Source: Sphingosinicella soli (GTDB lineage Bacteria; Pseudomonadota; Alphaproteobacteria; Sphingomonadales; Sphingomonadaceae). From it: a stretch of DNA of 64,000 nt. This document shows, piece after piece, positions 1 to 7,611 of this stretch. The translations under genes were made by a program, and so were the position numbers. Each line of letters begins with the position of its first letter. Position 1 is the first letter of the stretch. The stretch spans positions 1 through 64,000 of the forward strand of contig NZ_JACHNZ010000013.1 in the NCBI RefSeq assembly GCF_014199685.1. The letters are read 5' to 3'. The notes under the pieces are model-generated. The model did no database searches. It was given only the letters and a program-made list of their open reading frames with translations, and was not told the DNA's origin.

Positions 1-119
1 ACGGTCTTGGGATTAATGCCGTGACGCTTTGCCAGCGCCCTCAAACTCTCTTGACTATGTTGTATCGCTCGACGGACCGCCTCAGTCGTTGTGGCGCTCC
101 CATGGAGTATCTGTCCCAT
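1..119 (-). CDS. IS481 family transposase, N-terminal fragment (partial at window edge)
   Basis: The first 39 codons of a transposase run off the left edge. The protein begins MGQILHGSATTTEAVRRAI and continues with an N-terminal helix-turn-helix of the form SLRALAKRHGINPKTV. This is the recognisable opening of IS481-family transposases, in which a HTH DNA-binding segment precedes an integrase (DDE) core. Only the HTH portion is visible, so integrity of the catalytic domain cannot be judged. An in-frame ATG 15 bases upstream (at 134) is an alternative start. The gene points away from the catabolic genes that follow, so it does not read into them. Confidence 0.8.
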   Translation of the reverse strand, partial: MGQILHGSATTTEAVRRAIQHSQESLRALAKRHGINPKT

Positions 120-175
120 AGCGCATCCTTCCATTGCTGGCTGAATAATGCACCATCAAAGCCTGGGATCAAACA
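1..175 (-). mobile_element. IS481-family insertion sequence, terminal part only (cut by window start)
   Basis: Read on the minus strand, this stretch carries the beginning of an IS481-type transposase preceded by a non-coding end of about 40 bases. The outer end reads TGTTTGATCCCAGGC on the minus strand (plus-strand 161-175). A TGT start fits the terminal inverted repeats of this family. The remainder of the element lies outside the window, so neither the second inverted repeat nor the target duplication can be checked. The edge at 175 is an inference from the TGT; bases 176-180 (attag) would be a candidate target duplication. Confidence 0.75.
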
Positions 176-382
176 ATTAGGCGGCACGCTCCGGTTCATA
201 TTCTAGGTGTTCCCGGGCAGTCTGCCCGTTTAAAGGCGAGCTGGAGGCGCGAGTGCAGGCCACCCGCATGCGCGGGATCGCGCCTATGTTCTCTATGCGG
301 ACATAAATCGGAGCGTCCGATTGATGCTTCATGAGCAGGCCCTTATCCTTGACCCATAAAGAATGAGGTCGGGAGCACGCGC
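176..382. other. Intergenic gap between IS481 and the KSI-like gene
   Basis: No gene is supported here. A short plus-strand open frame (181-306, ending TAA at 304-306) has a coding-like composition near its end but no start codon that fits and no recognisable similarity. It could be a remnant of a gene cut by the insertion sequence. The last part must hold the promoter of the downstream gene; I see no convincing -35/-10 pair. Confidence 0.4.
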
Positions 383-760
383 GTGAGTGAAGCATCACCA
401 GTACGGCAAGTTATCGAGCGATATCTTCGCGCCTATGAAGAAGGCGATTACGCAGCATGCGAAGCGATGTTCGCCGACCATGCCGTATTCGAAGACCCTG
501 TCGGCACGCGCCGGTTCGAAGGAATCGAGGCGATTCGCGAATTTCTGCGTAGCGCCCCGGCCGAAATCAAGATCAAAGCGGATGTGCACAAGATCGTGGA
601 ATGCGGCCGCGATGCCATGTTCCACTACGCGATGATCATAACGGGCTGGCGTGACAATCCGGTCGGCATCAAAGTGTACGAGACGATCGCAATCGACGAT
701 GCCGGCAAGATTACGTCGCTCAGGGCGTTCTGGAACGAGGGCTCGATCCGCGATCTTTAA
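383..760 (+). CDS. Ketosteroid-isomerase-like (NTF2/SnoaL fold) protein
   Basis: A 125-residue single-domain protein of the NTF2/SnoaL fold, the usual length for delta-5-3-ketosteroid isomerase (KSI). It aligns without gaps over the first 45 residues with Comamonas testosteroni KSI as I recall that sequence. The two catalytic positions fall at the same numbers: Tyr14 (ERYL) and Asp38 (FEDPVG). The second oxyanion-hole acid, Asp99 in KSI, aligns with Glu100 (VYETIAID) after a one-residue insertion. The start is GTG at 383, with a purine-rich GAGGTCGGGAG about 8-18 bases upstream. The next gene is a TonB-dependent receptor, so a role in uptake and breakdown of a hydrophobic ligand is plausible. 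Steroid isomerase activity is an inference; many SnoaL-like proteins have other substrates. Confidence 0.8.
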   Translation: MSEASPVRQVIERYLRAYEEGDYAACEAMFADHAVFEDPVGTRRFEGIEAIREFLRSAPAEIKIKADVHKIVECGRDAMFHYAMIITGWRDNPVGIKVYETIAIDDAGKITSLRAFWNEGSIRDL

Positions 761-849
761 CCCGCGCCAACGACATGGCGCTTGAAGTGGAATGTCTGAA
801 CCGGGCGATTTCCGTACAGCAAACGCGTGTTGAGAAACGGCTGCAGATC

Positions 850-866
850 TGTCCGTTATCTGGACA
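850..866. promoter_or_regulatory. Interrupted palindrome upstream of the TonB receptor
   Basis: The 17-base sequence is TGTCC, seven bases, then GGACA: a perfect 5-7-5 inverted repeat lying about 100 bases before the receptor start. This is the geometry of a dimeric repressor or activator site. No regulator gene is visible nearby, so the assignment is only a candidate operator. Confidence 0.25.
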
Positions 867-963
867 TTGGCCCGGTTGAGGTGCGGACAAACGCCGCGCG
901 ATAACGCACTAAAGCCTCTGCCTGATCCACGAAGTGGGCAGAGATAATTCATGGGAGGATGTT

Positions 964-3303
964 ATGACACTGATCAAAGGACGCCAGGCCAGGCCGCTTG
1001 TTTGGTTGCTTTCGACATCTATTCTTGGCGCCGCCGCAAGCGTGTCGGCGTTTGCCCAGGACATGCAGGCTTCATCCGAAGCGGCCCGGGAGGGCGGCAT
1101 AGAAGAAATTCTCGTCACAGCGCGCAAACGGTCTGAAAGCGCACAGGAAGTGCCGCTCTCGATCACCACGTTTTCTGCCGCATCGATCGAACGGCAGAAC
1201 ATCATGCGGGTGGAGGATATCAATCGTCTCGCTCCGAACCTCACCGTGGAGAACGGCGCAGGTGTGGGTTCGGCGGCGTCGTTCGTGCTGCGCGGCATCG
1301 GCTCTTATGATTACGAATTATATGCGGATACGCCCGTCGCGCTCTATGTTGACGGCGTATATTTCGCCCGTCCGCAGGCTTCCAACGGCGAGATGTTCGA
1401 TCTTGAACGGATTGAAATTCTCTATGGGCCGCAGGGCACGCTTTTCGGGCGCAACACGACCGGCGGCGCTATTGCGATGTACACGCGCGATCCTTCGGAA
1501 GAATTCAAATTTCAGCAGCGGATCGCCTATGGCACCGACAACGAGCTCATCGTGCGGTCGGTCATCGATACAGGCGATATCGGCCAGTCCGGATGGAAAG
1601 CCAAGCTGGGCTATTACCATCGGCAGATGGACGGCTGGCAGGAAGATCTGAACACAAAGAAATCGACGAGCCCCGGTTCGCGCAACGTGAATGCATTGTC
1701 AGGACAGTTGCAGGGGAACATCGGTGACGACCTTCAGGTCGATATCCGCGGCGATTATCGCAAGACCAAATATCGCCCGATCGCTTATCAGCTCATCGGT
1801 GTCACTCAGGATGTCATCGATTATTTCAGCCGCTCGCCTCAGTACGGCGGCGACCCGTTCATTTTTACGACCGAACGCGGAATACTCGACGAGGTGTATC
1901 AGAACAACGCGTTTCCGGCTGCTACCGACAAGTCTTACGGCACGTCGTTGACCTTGAACTACACCCCGAGCGACGCATTCAACATCAAGAACGTGCTCGC
2001 CTATCGCAAACTGAAACTGTTCTCGAACAACAATCCGGGTGGTCAGGGTTTCCTGCTGGGTGAAGTTCTCGACAATACGACCTTCCTGCCTGCGGGCATT
2101 GCGCCGGTCACGCCGCTGAATGCGGTCACCACCAGTCGTCAGCATCAGATCTCCAACGAATTTCAGATCACGGGAGATTTGGGCCAGGTCGATTATCTGT
2201 TGGGGCTGTTCTATTTTCAGGAAAAGTCGTTCGGCACCCAGTTTGTCGATGCGACCTTCGTTCTGGGCGGCGGCATGGCGGCGCTGAACAACAACGTCGG
2301 CAAGGAATTCAACCTCAAAACGACGTCTTATGCGGCCTACGGCCAGATTTCCTATCGACCTGCGATGTTTGACGACCGGATGGAACTGACCGGCGGCCTG
2401 CGTTTCACCAAGGACGACAAGAGTTTCGACCAGATTCTGTATCTGAACAATGCGGTCACGGGAACGCAGGCGTTGTCGAAAGACTACAACAACCTCAGCG
2501 GCAGCCTTTCGATCAACTACAAGATCAGCGACGATGTCATGGTCTTCGGCCGCTACGCGACCGGCTACAAGGCGGGCGGGTTCAACCCCGGCACGATCCA
2601 GGATCCCTACGATCCGGAAAAGGCCGAAGCGTTCGAGATCGGTATCAAGTCCGACCTTTTCGACAATCGCGTTCGTTTCAATGCGGCACTGTTCCACACC
2701 AAATATGATGATCTGCAGACCACCCAGTTCCTCTTTACGGGAACAGAACAGCTCAACGTCATCCTGAACGCGGCGAAGGCGACCTACACCGGCGGTGAGG
2801 CTCAGCTGACGATTGCGCCGACGGACGGTTTGACGCTGACCGGCTATGTCGGCGTTATCAAGCCCGATTACAAAAGTTTCATGATCGAGGATCCCGTCAC
2901 GTTCCAGCCGATCGACATTTCCGATACCGCCCATTTCCAGCTATTGTCGAAGTATAATTTCGGCCTTGGTGCGGAGTATAATTTCGGCGATATCGGTCTT
3001 GGCGAATTCAGCGTTCGCGTGGACTATGCCTACAAGAGCAAGCGCTTCTGGTATGCTTCGGACGAACTGAACCCGCGGAACCACATCATTGCCGGCAACG
3101 CCGCCAATATTCTGTCGGCGTCGATCATGCTCGACGAAATTCCGCTCGGTCCCGACAGCACGTTGCAAGTGCAGCTGCGCGGTGACAATCTGCTCGACCA
3201 GGATCGGATTGAGGCGGGGGCCGACCTTGGTGCGCTTGGTTCAGGCTTTGTCACCTACGCTCGGCCACGTAGCTACATGCTGCAATTGACCGCGAACTTC
3301 TAA
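964..3303 (+). CDS. TonB-dependent receptor
   Basis: A 779-residue outer-membrane receptor that would import a ligand using energy transmitted by TonB-ExbB-ExbD. The ATG at 964 is chosen over the in-frame GTG at 934 because GGGAGG sits 5-10 bases upstream and a signal peptide follows directly (basic start, hydrophobic stretch WLLSTSILGAAASVSAFA, then Gln). A TonB box-like segment (EEILVTARKR) follows. Next comes the plug domain, with VPLSITTFSA and the typical LERIEILYGPQGTLFGRNTT. The C-terminal half is a beta-barrel ending in aromatic LQLTANF, as expected for outer-membrane insertion. The form is that of the large sphingomonad family used for aromatic, steroid or plant-derived compounds; nothing marks it as a siderophore receptor. 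The ligand is unknown. Confidence 0.93.
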   Translation: MTLIKGRQARPLVWLLSTSILGAAASVSAFAQDMQASSEAAREGGIEEILVTARKRSESAQEVPLSITTFSAASIERQNIMRVEDINRLAPNLTVENGAGVGSAASFVLRGIGSYDYELYADTPVALYVDGVYFARPQASNGEMFDLERIEILYGPQGTLFGRNTTGGAIAMYTRDPSEEFKFQQRIAYGTDNELIVRSVIDTGDIGQSGWKAKLGYYHRQMDGWQEDLNTKKSTSPGSRNVNALSGQLQGNIGDDLQVDIRGDYRKTKYRPIAYQLIGVTQDVIDYFSRSPQYGGDPFIFTTERGILDEVYQNNAFPAATDKSYGTSLTLNYTPSDAFNIKNVLAYRKLKLFSNNNPGGQGFLLGEVLDNTTFLPAGIAPVTPLNAVTTSRQHQISNEFQITGDLGQVDYLLGLFYFQEKSFGTQFVDATFVLGGGMAALNNNVGKEFNLKTTSYAAYGQISYRPAMFDDRMELTGGLRFTKDDKSFDQILYLNNAVTGTQALSKDYNNLSGSLSINYKISDDVMVFGRYATGYKAGGFNPGTIQDPYDPEKAEAFEIGIKSDLFDNRVRFNAALFHTKYDDLQTTQFLFTGTEQLNVILNAAKATYTGGEAQLTIAPTDGLTLTGYVGVIKPDYKSFMIEDPVTFQPIDISDTAHFQLLSKYNFGLGAEYNFGDIGLGEFSVRVDYAYKSKRFWYASDELNPRNHIIAGNAANILSASIMLDEIPLGPDSTLQVQLRGDNLLDQDRIEAGADLGALGSGFVTYARPRSYMLQLTANF

Positions 3304-3311
3304 GCGTCGAT

Positions 3312-3343
3312 GGAGGGCCCGTGGTGAAAACACCGGGCCCTCC
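3312..3343 (+). terminator. Strong hairpin just after the TonB receptor
   Basis: GGAGGGCCC pairs with GGGCCCTCC, and inside it GGTG pairs with CACC around an AAAA loop, with a two-base bulge. It begins nine bases after the receptor stop. There is no T run after it, so it may act as an mRNA-stabilising or attenuating hairpin between receptor and dehydrogenase rather than as a full intrinsic terminator. Confidence 0.5.
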
Positions 3344-3385
3344 CAGCCGCATTGCGGATCATTGCAATTGTCGAGGAGAGAATGA

Positions 3386-4291
3386 ATGGGCAGAAAAGTT
3401 GCTTTCGTCACGGGCGCGGCCCGCGGCATCGGCCGGGCGATCGCCATGGATCTGGCGCAGCATGGATTTGATCTTGTCCTGACCGCCCGGTCGCTCGAAA
3501 CACCGACGTTCAACGACAAGCCGGGCACGCTGCGCGAAGTCGCGGCGCAGGTCGAGGCGCTCGGCGGCCGCGCGCTGCCGATCGCGCTTGATCTTCTGGA
3601 GCCCGATCAGATCAGGAGCGCCTGGCAACAGGCGATCGACACCTTCGGGCGGATCGATGTTCTGGTGACGAGCGGCAATTATATCGAGCCCGGCCCGACC
3701 GGCACATATTCGAACAAGTTTGTCGATGTGCCGTGGGATGCGTTTGATCGTCACGCACGCATCACGGGCCTGTCCTGCCTGTATCTGAACCAGCTGGCGG
3801 TAAAGCAGATGATGACCCAGAAATCGGGCGTCATCATGAATGTTACGCAGAACGCCTCGTGGTTGCAGGATGAAACCTATGTTGACACCCTGCCCCTGCC
3901 GGGCGAGGGGATGCCCGGTATGGCTGTCGCAGTCATGCGCGGCATTACGGACCGTATCCCCGCGGCGTTGAAGCGAGAGGTCGATCCCTTTGGTATCACT
4001 ATCGTAACCTTCGATCCCGGCATGACCATCTCTGTCGATAAAGGTTTGTGGGAAGAGGTCGGCACCATCGGCTATCGCCCTGAAATCGCGCATTCGGTTG
4101 CGGTTCCCGCCCGCGCGGCGACGTATCTAGCGACATCGCCCGATGCCCGCCGGTTCAGCGGCAAACTCGTTTCCGCGATCGATCTTGTGCGCGAACACAC
4201 GCTCCTGACGGAAGAGCAGATGTTCCCGGATTGGCAAGAGGGCATTCAGGATGTGACGAGCGTGCCGCCGATGTCGACAGGCACGGTCTGA
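3386..4291 (+). CDS. SDR-family protein with degenerate catalytic motif
   Basis: A 301-residue short-chain dehydrogenase/reductase fold protein, somewhat longer than classical SDRs (about 250). The N-terminal nucleotide-binding motif TGAARGIG is intact (residues 9-16). The usual NNAG is replaced by TSGN (95-98). In the active-site region, the serine position may be Ser158 (NASW), but the YxxxK signature is absent: aligned with related long SDRs, the Tyr and Lys positions read Val181 and Arg185 in VAVMR. The protein probably binds a dinucleotide, but ordinary SDR chemistry is doubtful. ATG at 3386 follows GAGGAGAG with good spacing. It lies between the receptor and a SnoaL-like gene, so it probably works on the same substrate or in a non-redox role. 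Confidence 0.85.
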   Translation: MGRKVAFVTGAARGIGRAIAMDLAQHGFDLVLTARSLETPTFNDKPGTLREVAAQVEALGGRALPIALDLLEPDQIRSAWQQAIDTFGRIDVLVTSGNYIEPGPTGTYSNKFVDVPWDAFDRHARITGLSCLYLNQLAVKQMMTQKSGVIMNVTQNASWLQDETYVDTLPLPGEGMPGMAVAVMRGITDRIPAALKREVDPFGITIVTFDPGMTISVDKGLWEEVGTIGYRPEIAHSVAVPARAATYLATSPDARRFSGKLVSAIDLVREHTLLTEEQMFPDWQEGIQDVTSVPPMSTGTV

Positions 4292-4299
4292 ACGGGCAG

Positions 4300-4794
4300 A
4301 TGGACGCCGCCGCAGAGATGATGGACGCGATCGATCGCCTGAATATCATCGATCTTCTTTCCCGTTTCCATCACATGGTCGATGCAAAGAACTGGGATGC
4401 GCTGCACGCGCTGTTTCTGCCGGATGCGGTGGCCGAGTACCGCAGCCTGAACGACGTTTCCCTGTTCGATCTGGAAGGGCGCTACACGCCCACCGATGTG
4501 ATCGTCGAGTGGATCCGGAGGGGGCAGGAGCCGTTCCAGTTCAACGGCGCGCCAACGCATTTCATGACCAATCACCTGGTGACCATCCAGGGCAGTGCTG
4601 CGCAATCGGTGAGCTATTTCATCGATTTTGATCTGATTTCGGGAAAGGCGATCGGCACCGGCTTTTACAAATGCACTCACGCGAAAACCCCTCAAGGGTG
4701 GCGGATCGCTCATATGGTGCTGGAACAGCGGTTGTGCGACGATCTGGTCGCGGTGATCCAGGCGCAACGGGCGGCAGCTGAGTCCGGCGGTTAA
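4300..4794 (+). CDS. SnoaL-like (nuclear transport factor 2 fold) protein
   Basis: A 164-residue protein of the SnoaL_4 / scytalone-dehydratase-like type. After a short lead it starts with a helical IDLLSRFHHMVDAKNWDALHALF segment interrupted by the usual aspartate-rich turn, followed by beta strands ending WRIAHMVLEQRL. Such proteins act as isomerases, dehydratases or small-molecule binders. ATG at 4300 lies eight bases after the dehydrogenase stop and fits the domain boundary; the longer open frame from 4231 overlaps the dehydrogenase and adds residues of no family likeness. The gene converges on the KefB-type gene with a 4-base overlap of stops. It is the second NTF2-fold protein in this small cluster. 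Confidence 0.8.
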   Translation: MDAAAEMMDAIDRLNIIDLLSRFHHMVDAKNWDALHALFLPDAVAEYRSLNDVSLFDLEGRYTPTDVIVEWIRRGQEPFQFNGAPTHFMTNHLVTIQGSAAQSVSYFIDFDLISGKAIGTGFYKCTHAKTPQGWRIAHMVLEQRLCDDLVAVIQAQRAAAESGG

Positions 4795-6608
4795 ACGGTG
4801 CTCCGATCCGGCACAATATCGTCGTCGTCGATTTGCGGAATTTCGCCGAGGCCTTCGTTGGCGGGCAGCGGGTAGGTGCCGTAGGTGAGATCGAGCCCGG
4901 CGCGCAGATCGCCGCTGGCGACCTGTAGGGCGAGGCGTTCGCTGTCGCGCTCGCGGTATTCCGCTTCGATCGCGTCGATGGTCTTTTCATCGACCTCGGC
5001 GGCCTTCAGCGCCGCGCGGCCCATCAGAACCGCACTTTCGTGGACCTCGCGCACCACCGTCTCGCAGTCCGCATTCACGAGCTGGATGACGTGGCGCCGG
5101 TCGAACGCGCGGATCAGCACCTTGAGATTCGGGAATGTCCGGCGCACGGCGGCGAGCGTTTCGTTCGTCATCTGCTGGCCGTCGTTGCAATAGATCAGAA
5201 GCCGGGCTTCCTCTGCGCCCGCGATCCGCAGAACGTCGAGCCGCGTGCCGTCGCCGTAATAGACCTTTTGGCCGAAGCGGCCGGAGAGTTCGATTTGCCC
5301 CGGCTTGCGGTCGATGAGCGTCACCGGAATGCCGCGCGCGGCGAGCAGCTGGTTCACGGTTTGCCCGAAGCGGCCGTAGCCGACGAGAATCGCCGGGGCG
5401 TTTTCGGCTTTCTCGGGGCCATCGACGTCGTGGTCGTCGCTTTCGCGCTCGGCGAGCCTGTCGACGCCCGCGATCATGAGCGGGGTCAGCGCCATCGAGA
5501 CGGTGACGGCCGCAGCGAACAGGCTGGAGGCTTCGGAGGCGAGCAGCAGGCCGCTTTCCGCCGCTGTCAGCACGACGAAGGCGAATTCGCCGCCCTGCGC
5601 CAGATGAACGCCGGTGAGCGCTGAATCGCGCCAGTTCGACCCGAACAGGCGGGCGAGCACCGCGATCACGGTGAATTTCACACCGAGCAGGATGATCACG
5701 TAGAGCAGGATGCGGGCCGGCTCGCTCAGGATGATCGAAAGGTCGAGCGTCATTCCCACGGCCATGAAGAACAGGCCGAGCAGGAGGCCCCGGAACGGAT
5801 CGATGTCCGCCTCGACCTCGTGGCGATAAGGGCTGTCCGCCAGCATCACGCCCGCGATGAAAGCGCCGAGCGCCATCGACAGGCCGAAACTCGCCATCAG
5901 GAACGCCGAGCCGACGACCATCAGCAGCGCGCCGATCACGAACACCTCGCGCGTGCCGGTCTGCGCGATCAGGCGGAACAGCGGGGTCACCAGGAACCGC
6001 CCGGCGAGCACGAGCGCGCCGATCGCGACGAACGATTTCCACACGATTTCCCAGCCTTCCGGCGCATCGGGGGTGGGCGTGCGGGAAAGCGCGGTGGTGA
6101 CGATCAGCAGCGGCACGATCGCCAGATCCTGCATCAGGTGGATCGAGATGATGCGCGTGCCGAGCGGCGTGTTGATCTTGCCCTGATCGCGCAGGATCTG
6201 TACGTCGAGCGCGGTGGAGGAGAGCGCCAGCGCAAGGCCGATGACGAGCGCGGCCTGCCATGTGAACTCGGTGGTGAGAAGCAGCGCGCCCGTGATCGCG
6301 AAGCCGCAAAGCAGCACCTGCGCGCTGCCCAGCCCGAAGATATCGTAACGCAGATCCCACAGCCGCTTGGGACGCAGCTCCAGCCCGATCACGAACAGCA
6401 GCATCACGACGCCGAACTCGGCGAAGGCGAGCGTCGCTTCGGGATCGGTGACGAGCCCGAGCAGGTGCGGCCCGATAATCATGCCCGCCACGAGATAGCC
6501 GAGCACCGTGCCGAGCTTCAGGCGGTGGAACAGGGGCACGATCGCCACTGCCGCCGCCAGATAGACGACACCGTCGCGGAGCAGGGTCGAATCGCCGCCG
6601 ATCGCCAT
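4791..6608 (-). CDS. KefB/KefC-type monovalent cation:proton antiporter (CPA2) with RCK domain
   Basis: A 605-residue inner-membrane protein, close to the length of E. coli KefB/KefC. Residues 10-380 form about 12 membrane segments of the CPA2 exchanger, including the HLMQDLAIVP motif (157-166) with the transport-essential Gln-Asp pair. Residues about 405-520 form an RCK_N/TrkA-N domain opening with a Rossmann motif (VGYGRFGQ) that binds NAD(H) or glutathione adducts in the family. The C-terminus is a short acidic tail. It probably exports K+ in exchange for H+ under electrophile or pH stress; YbaL-like function is an alternative. No KefF/KefG ancillary oxidoreductase gene is adjacent. The start at 6608 lies back-to-back with the next plus-strand gene, so the promoters are in a gap of under 60 bases. 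Confidence 0.9.
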   Translation of the reverse strand: MAIGGDSTLLRDGVVYLAAAVAIVPLFHRLKLGTVLGYLVAGMIIGPHLLGLVTDPEATLAFAEFGVVMLLFVIGLELRPKRLWDLRYDIFGLGSAQVLLCGFAITGALLLTTEFTWQAALVIGLALALSSTALDVQILRDQGKINTPLGTRIISIHLMQDLAIVPLLIVTTALSRTPTPDAPEGWEIVWKSFVAIGALVLAGRFLVTPLFRLIAQTGTREVFVIGALLMVVGSAFLMASFGLSMALGAFIAGVMLADSPYRHEVEADIDPFRGLLLGLFFMAVGMTLDLSIILSEPARILLYVIILLGVKFTVIAVLARLFGSNWRDSALTGVHLAQGGEFAFVVLTAAESGLLLASEASSLFAAAVTVSMALTPLMIAGVDRLAERESDDHDVDGPEKAENAPAILVGYGRFGQTVNQLLAARGIPVTLIDRKPGQIELSGRFGQKVYYGDGTRLDVLRIAGAEEARLLIYCNDGQQMTNETLAAVRRTFPNLKVLIRAFDRRHVIQLVNADCETVVREVHESAVLMGRAALKAAEVDEKTIDAIEAEYRERDSERLALQVASGDLRAGLDLTYGTYPLPANEGLGEIPQIDDDDIVPDRSTV

Positions 6609-6666
6609 CAGCGCGCCACCTGATTTGCGATGGGCGGGGCGGGCCGGTAGAAAGAAAGGGAACAGA

Positions 6667-7161
6667 ATGGAGGCATCGTCACCGGGTATGAAAATCGAGG
6701 AAGACAGTCCACAGGTAAGCTTCCCGCCGCCGTTCGTCTACGCCGGGATGCTGCTGCTCGGGCTTGGAATCGGGCGGCTTCTCGGTGATCCGTCCATCGG
6801 TCTCGATATCAAGGTTGCGAGCATCGCGGGCCTGGTGCTGGCCGTCGGCGGGCTTGGGCTGATCTTCGCGGCGATCATCCGGTTCCGGAGCGCGGGGACG
6901 AACCCGGAGCCGTGGCGGCAGACGACGGCGTTCGTGGCAAGCGGTGTTTACCGCTGGACGCGCAACCCCATGTATCTCGGCATGGCGCTGATCTTCGCGG
7001 GGCTCGCGCTTATCTTCGATAGTCTTGCGACGCTGCTGCTGCTTCCCTTCACGGTGATCCTGATCGACCGGAAGGTGATCGCGCGGGAGGAACGCTATCT
7101 CGAAACGAAGTTCGGCGAGGACTACCGCGCCTACAAGGAAAAGGTCAGGCGCTGGCTGTGA
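6667..7161 (+). CDS. Isoprenylcysteine carboxyl methyltransferase-like membrane protein
   Basis: A 164-residue integral membrane protein with three to four hydrophobic segments and the C-terminal signature of the ICMT/PEMT family: SGVYRWTRNPMYLGM, then the EERYLETKFGEDYRAYKEKV motif interrupted only by its last basic residues, ending RRWL. In the family this region binds S-adenosylmethionine and a lipid or isoprenyl substrate. Bacterial members have mostly unknown substrates. ATG at 6667 is chosen because AAAGGGAA lies 5-12 bases upstream; the frame is open back to 6625 but without a ribosome site. The 3' end overlaps the convergent Fe-S scaffold gene by 17 bases. Confidence 0.85.
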   Translation: MEASSPGMKIEEDSPQVSFPPPFVYAGMLLLGLGIGRLLGDPSIGLDIKVASIAGLVLAVGGLGLIFAAIIRFRSAGTNPEPWRQTTAFVASGVYRWTRNPMYLGMALIFAGLALIFDSLATLLLLPFTVILIDRKVIAREERYLETKFGEDYRAYKEKVRRWL

Positions 7162-7582
7162 CGGCGGCCTCTTCTGCCGCGCTCGCTGCCGCATCGAAGG
7201 CAAGCAGGATCGAGGGGTGGCGCGCCTTGTAAGCCTGCGCCGGGCGGAAGATTTCAAGGTCTGGCCAACTGTCCGGCACGCTGCCTTCGCCCTTCAGGAA
7301 CGATGCGAGCGCGGTGTGCGCGGCGCGCAGTTCAGGCGTCGATCTGCCGAGCACGCTGCTGCCCAGGATCGAGGCCGAGGCCTGGCCGAGCGCGCAGGCG
7401 CGCACCTCCTGTCCGAATGCGGCGACGCGCCCGGCGGCATCCAGAACGACATCGGCTGTCACGCGACTGCCGCAGATCGGCGAGACCTTGCGGCTTGTGC
7501 CCTGGGGGCTTTCAAGGCGCGTCTGGTGCGGTATCGTCGCGGCGAGGCGAAGGATCGCGGTGTTGTAGAGCGGTTCGGACAT
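7145..7582 (-). CDS. Iron-sulfur cluster assembly scaffold protein (IscU/SufU-like)
   Basis: A 145-residue protein with the NifU N-terminal fold. Two of the three scaffold cysteines are present at the same numbers as in IscU: Cys37 (PICGSR) and Cys63 (RACALGQAS). The position near the third cysteine reads Arg-His (KARHPSILL, His122), so the ligand set would be Cys-Cys-His rather than three Cys. I believe this form is normal in sphingomonads, so it may be a lineage-specific variant and not a decayed gene. There is no neighbouring suf or isc operon. The stop region overlaps the convergent methyltransferase-like gene. It is transcribed in the same direction as the mlaF-mlaE-alr block, 29 bases after mlaF. 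Confidence 0.82.
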   Translation of the reverse strand: MSEPLYNTAILRLAATIPHQTRLESPQGTSRKVSPICGSRVTADVVLDAAGRVAAFGQEVRACALGQASASILGSSVLGRSTPELRAAHTALASFLKGEGSVPDSWPDLEIFRPAQAYKARHPSILLAFDAAASAAEEAAVTASA

Positions 7583-7611
7583 CGCGGCCGATATAGGGCG
7601 GCGGCGTGCGT

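Noticed and set aside
181-306. Short plus-strand open frame after the IS end
   Set aside because: No start codon in a sensible place and no recognisable family; at most a gene remnant.
1699-2934. A 411-codon minus-strand open frame opposite the TonB receptor
   Set aside because: Antisense shadow; the plus strand encodes a clear receptor.
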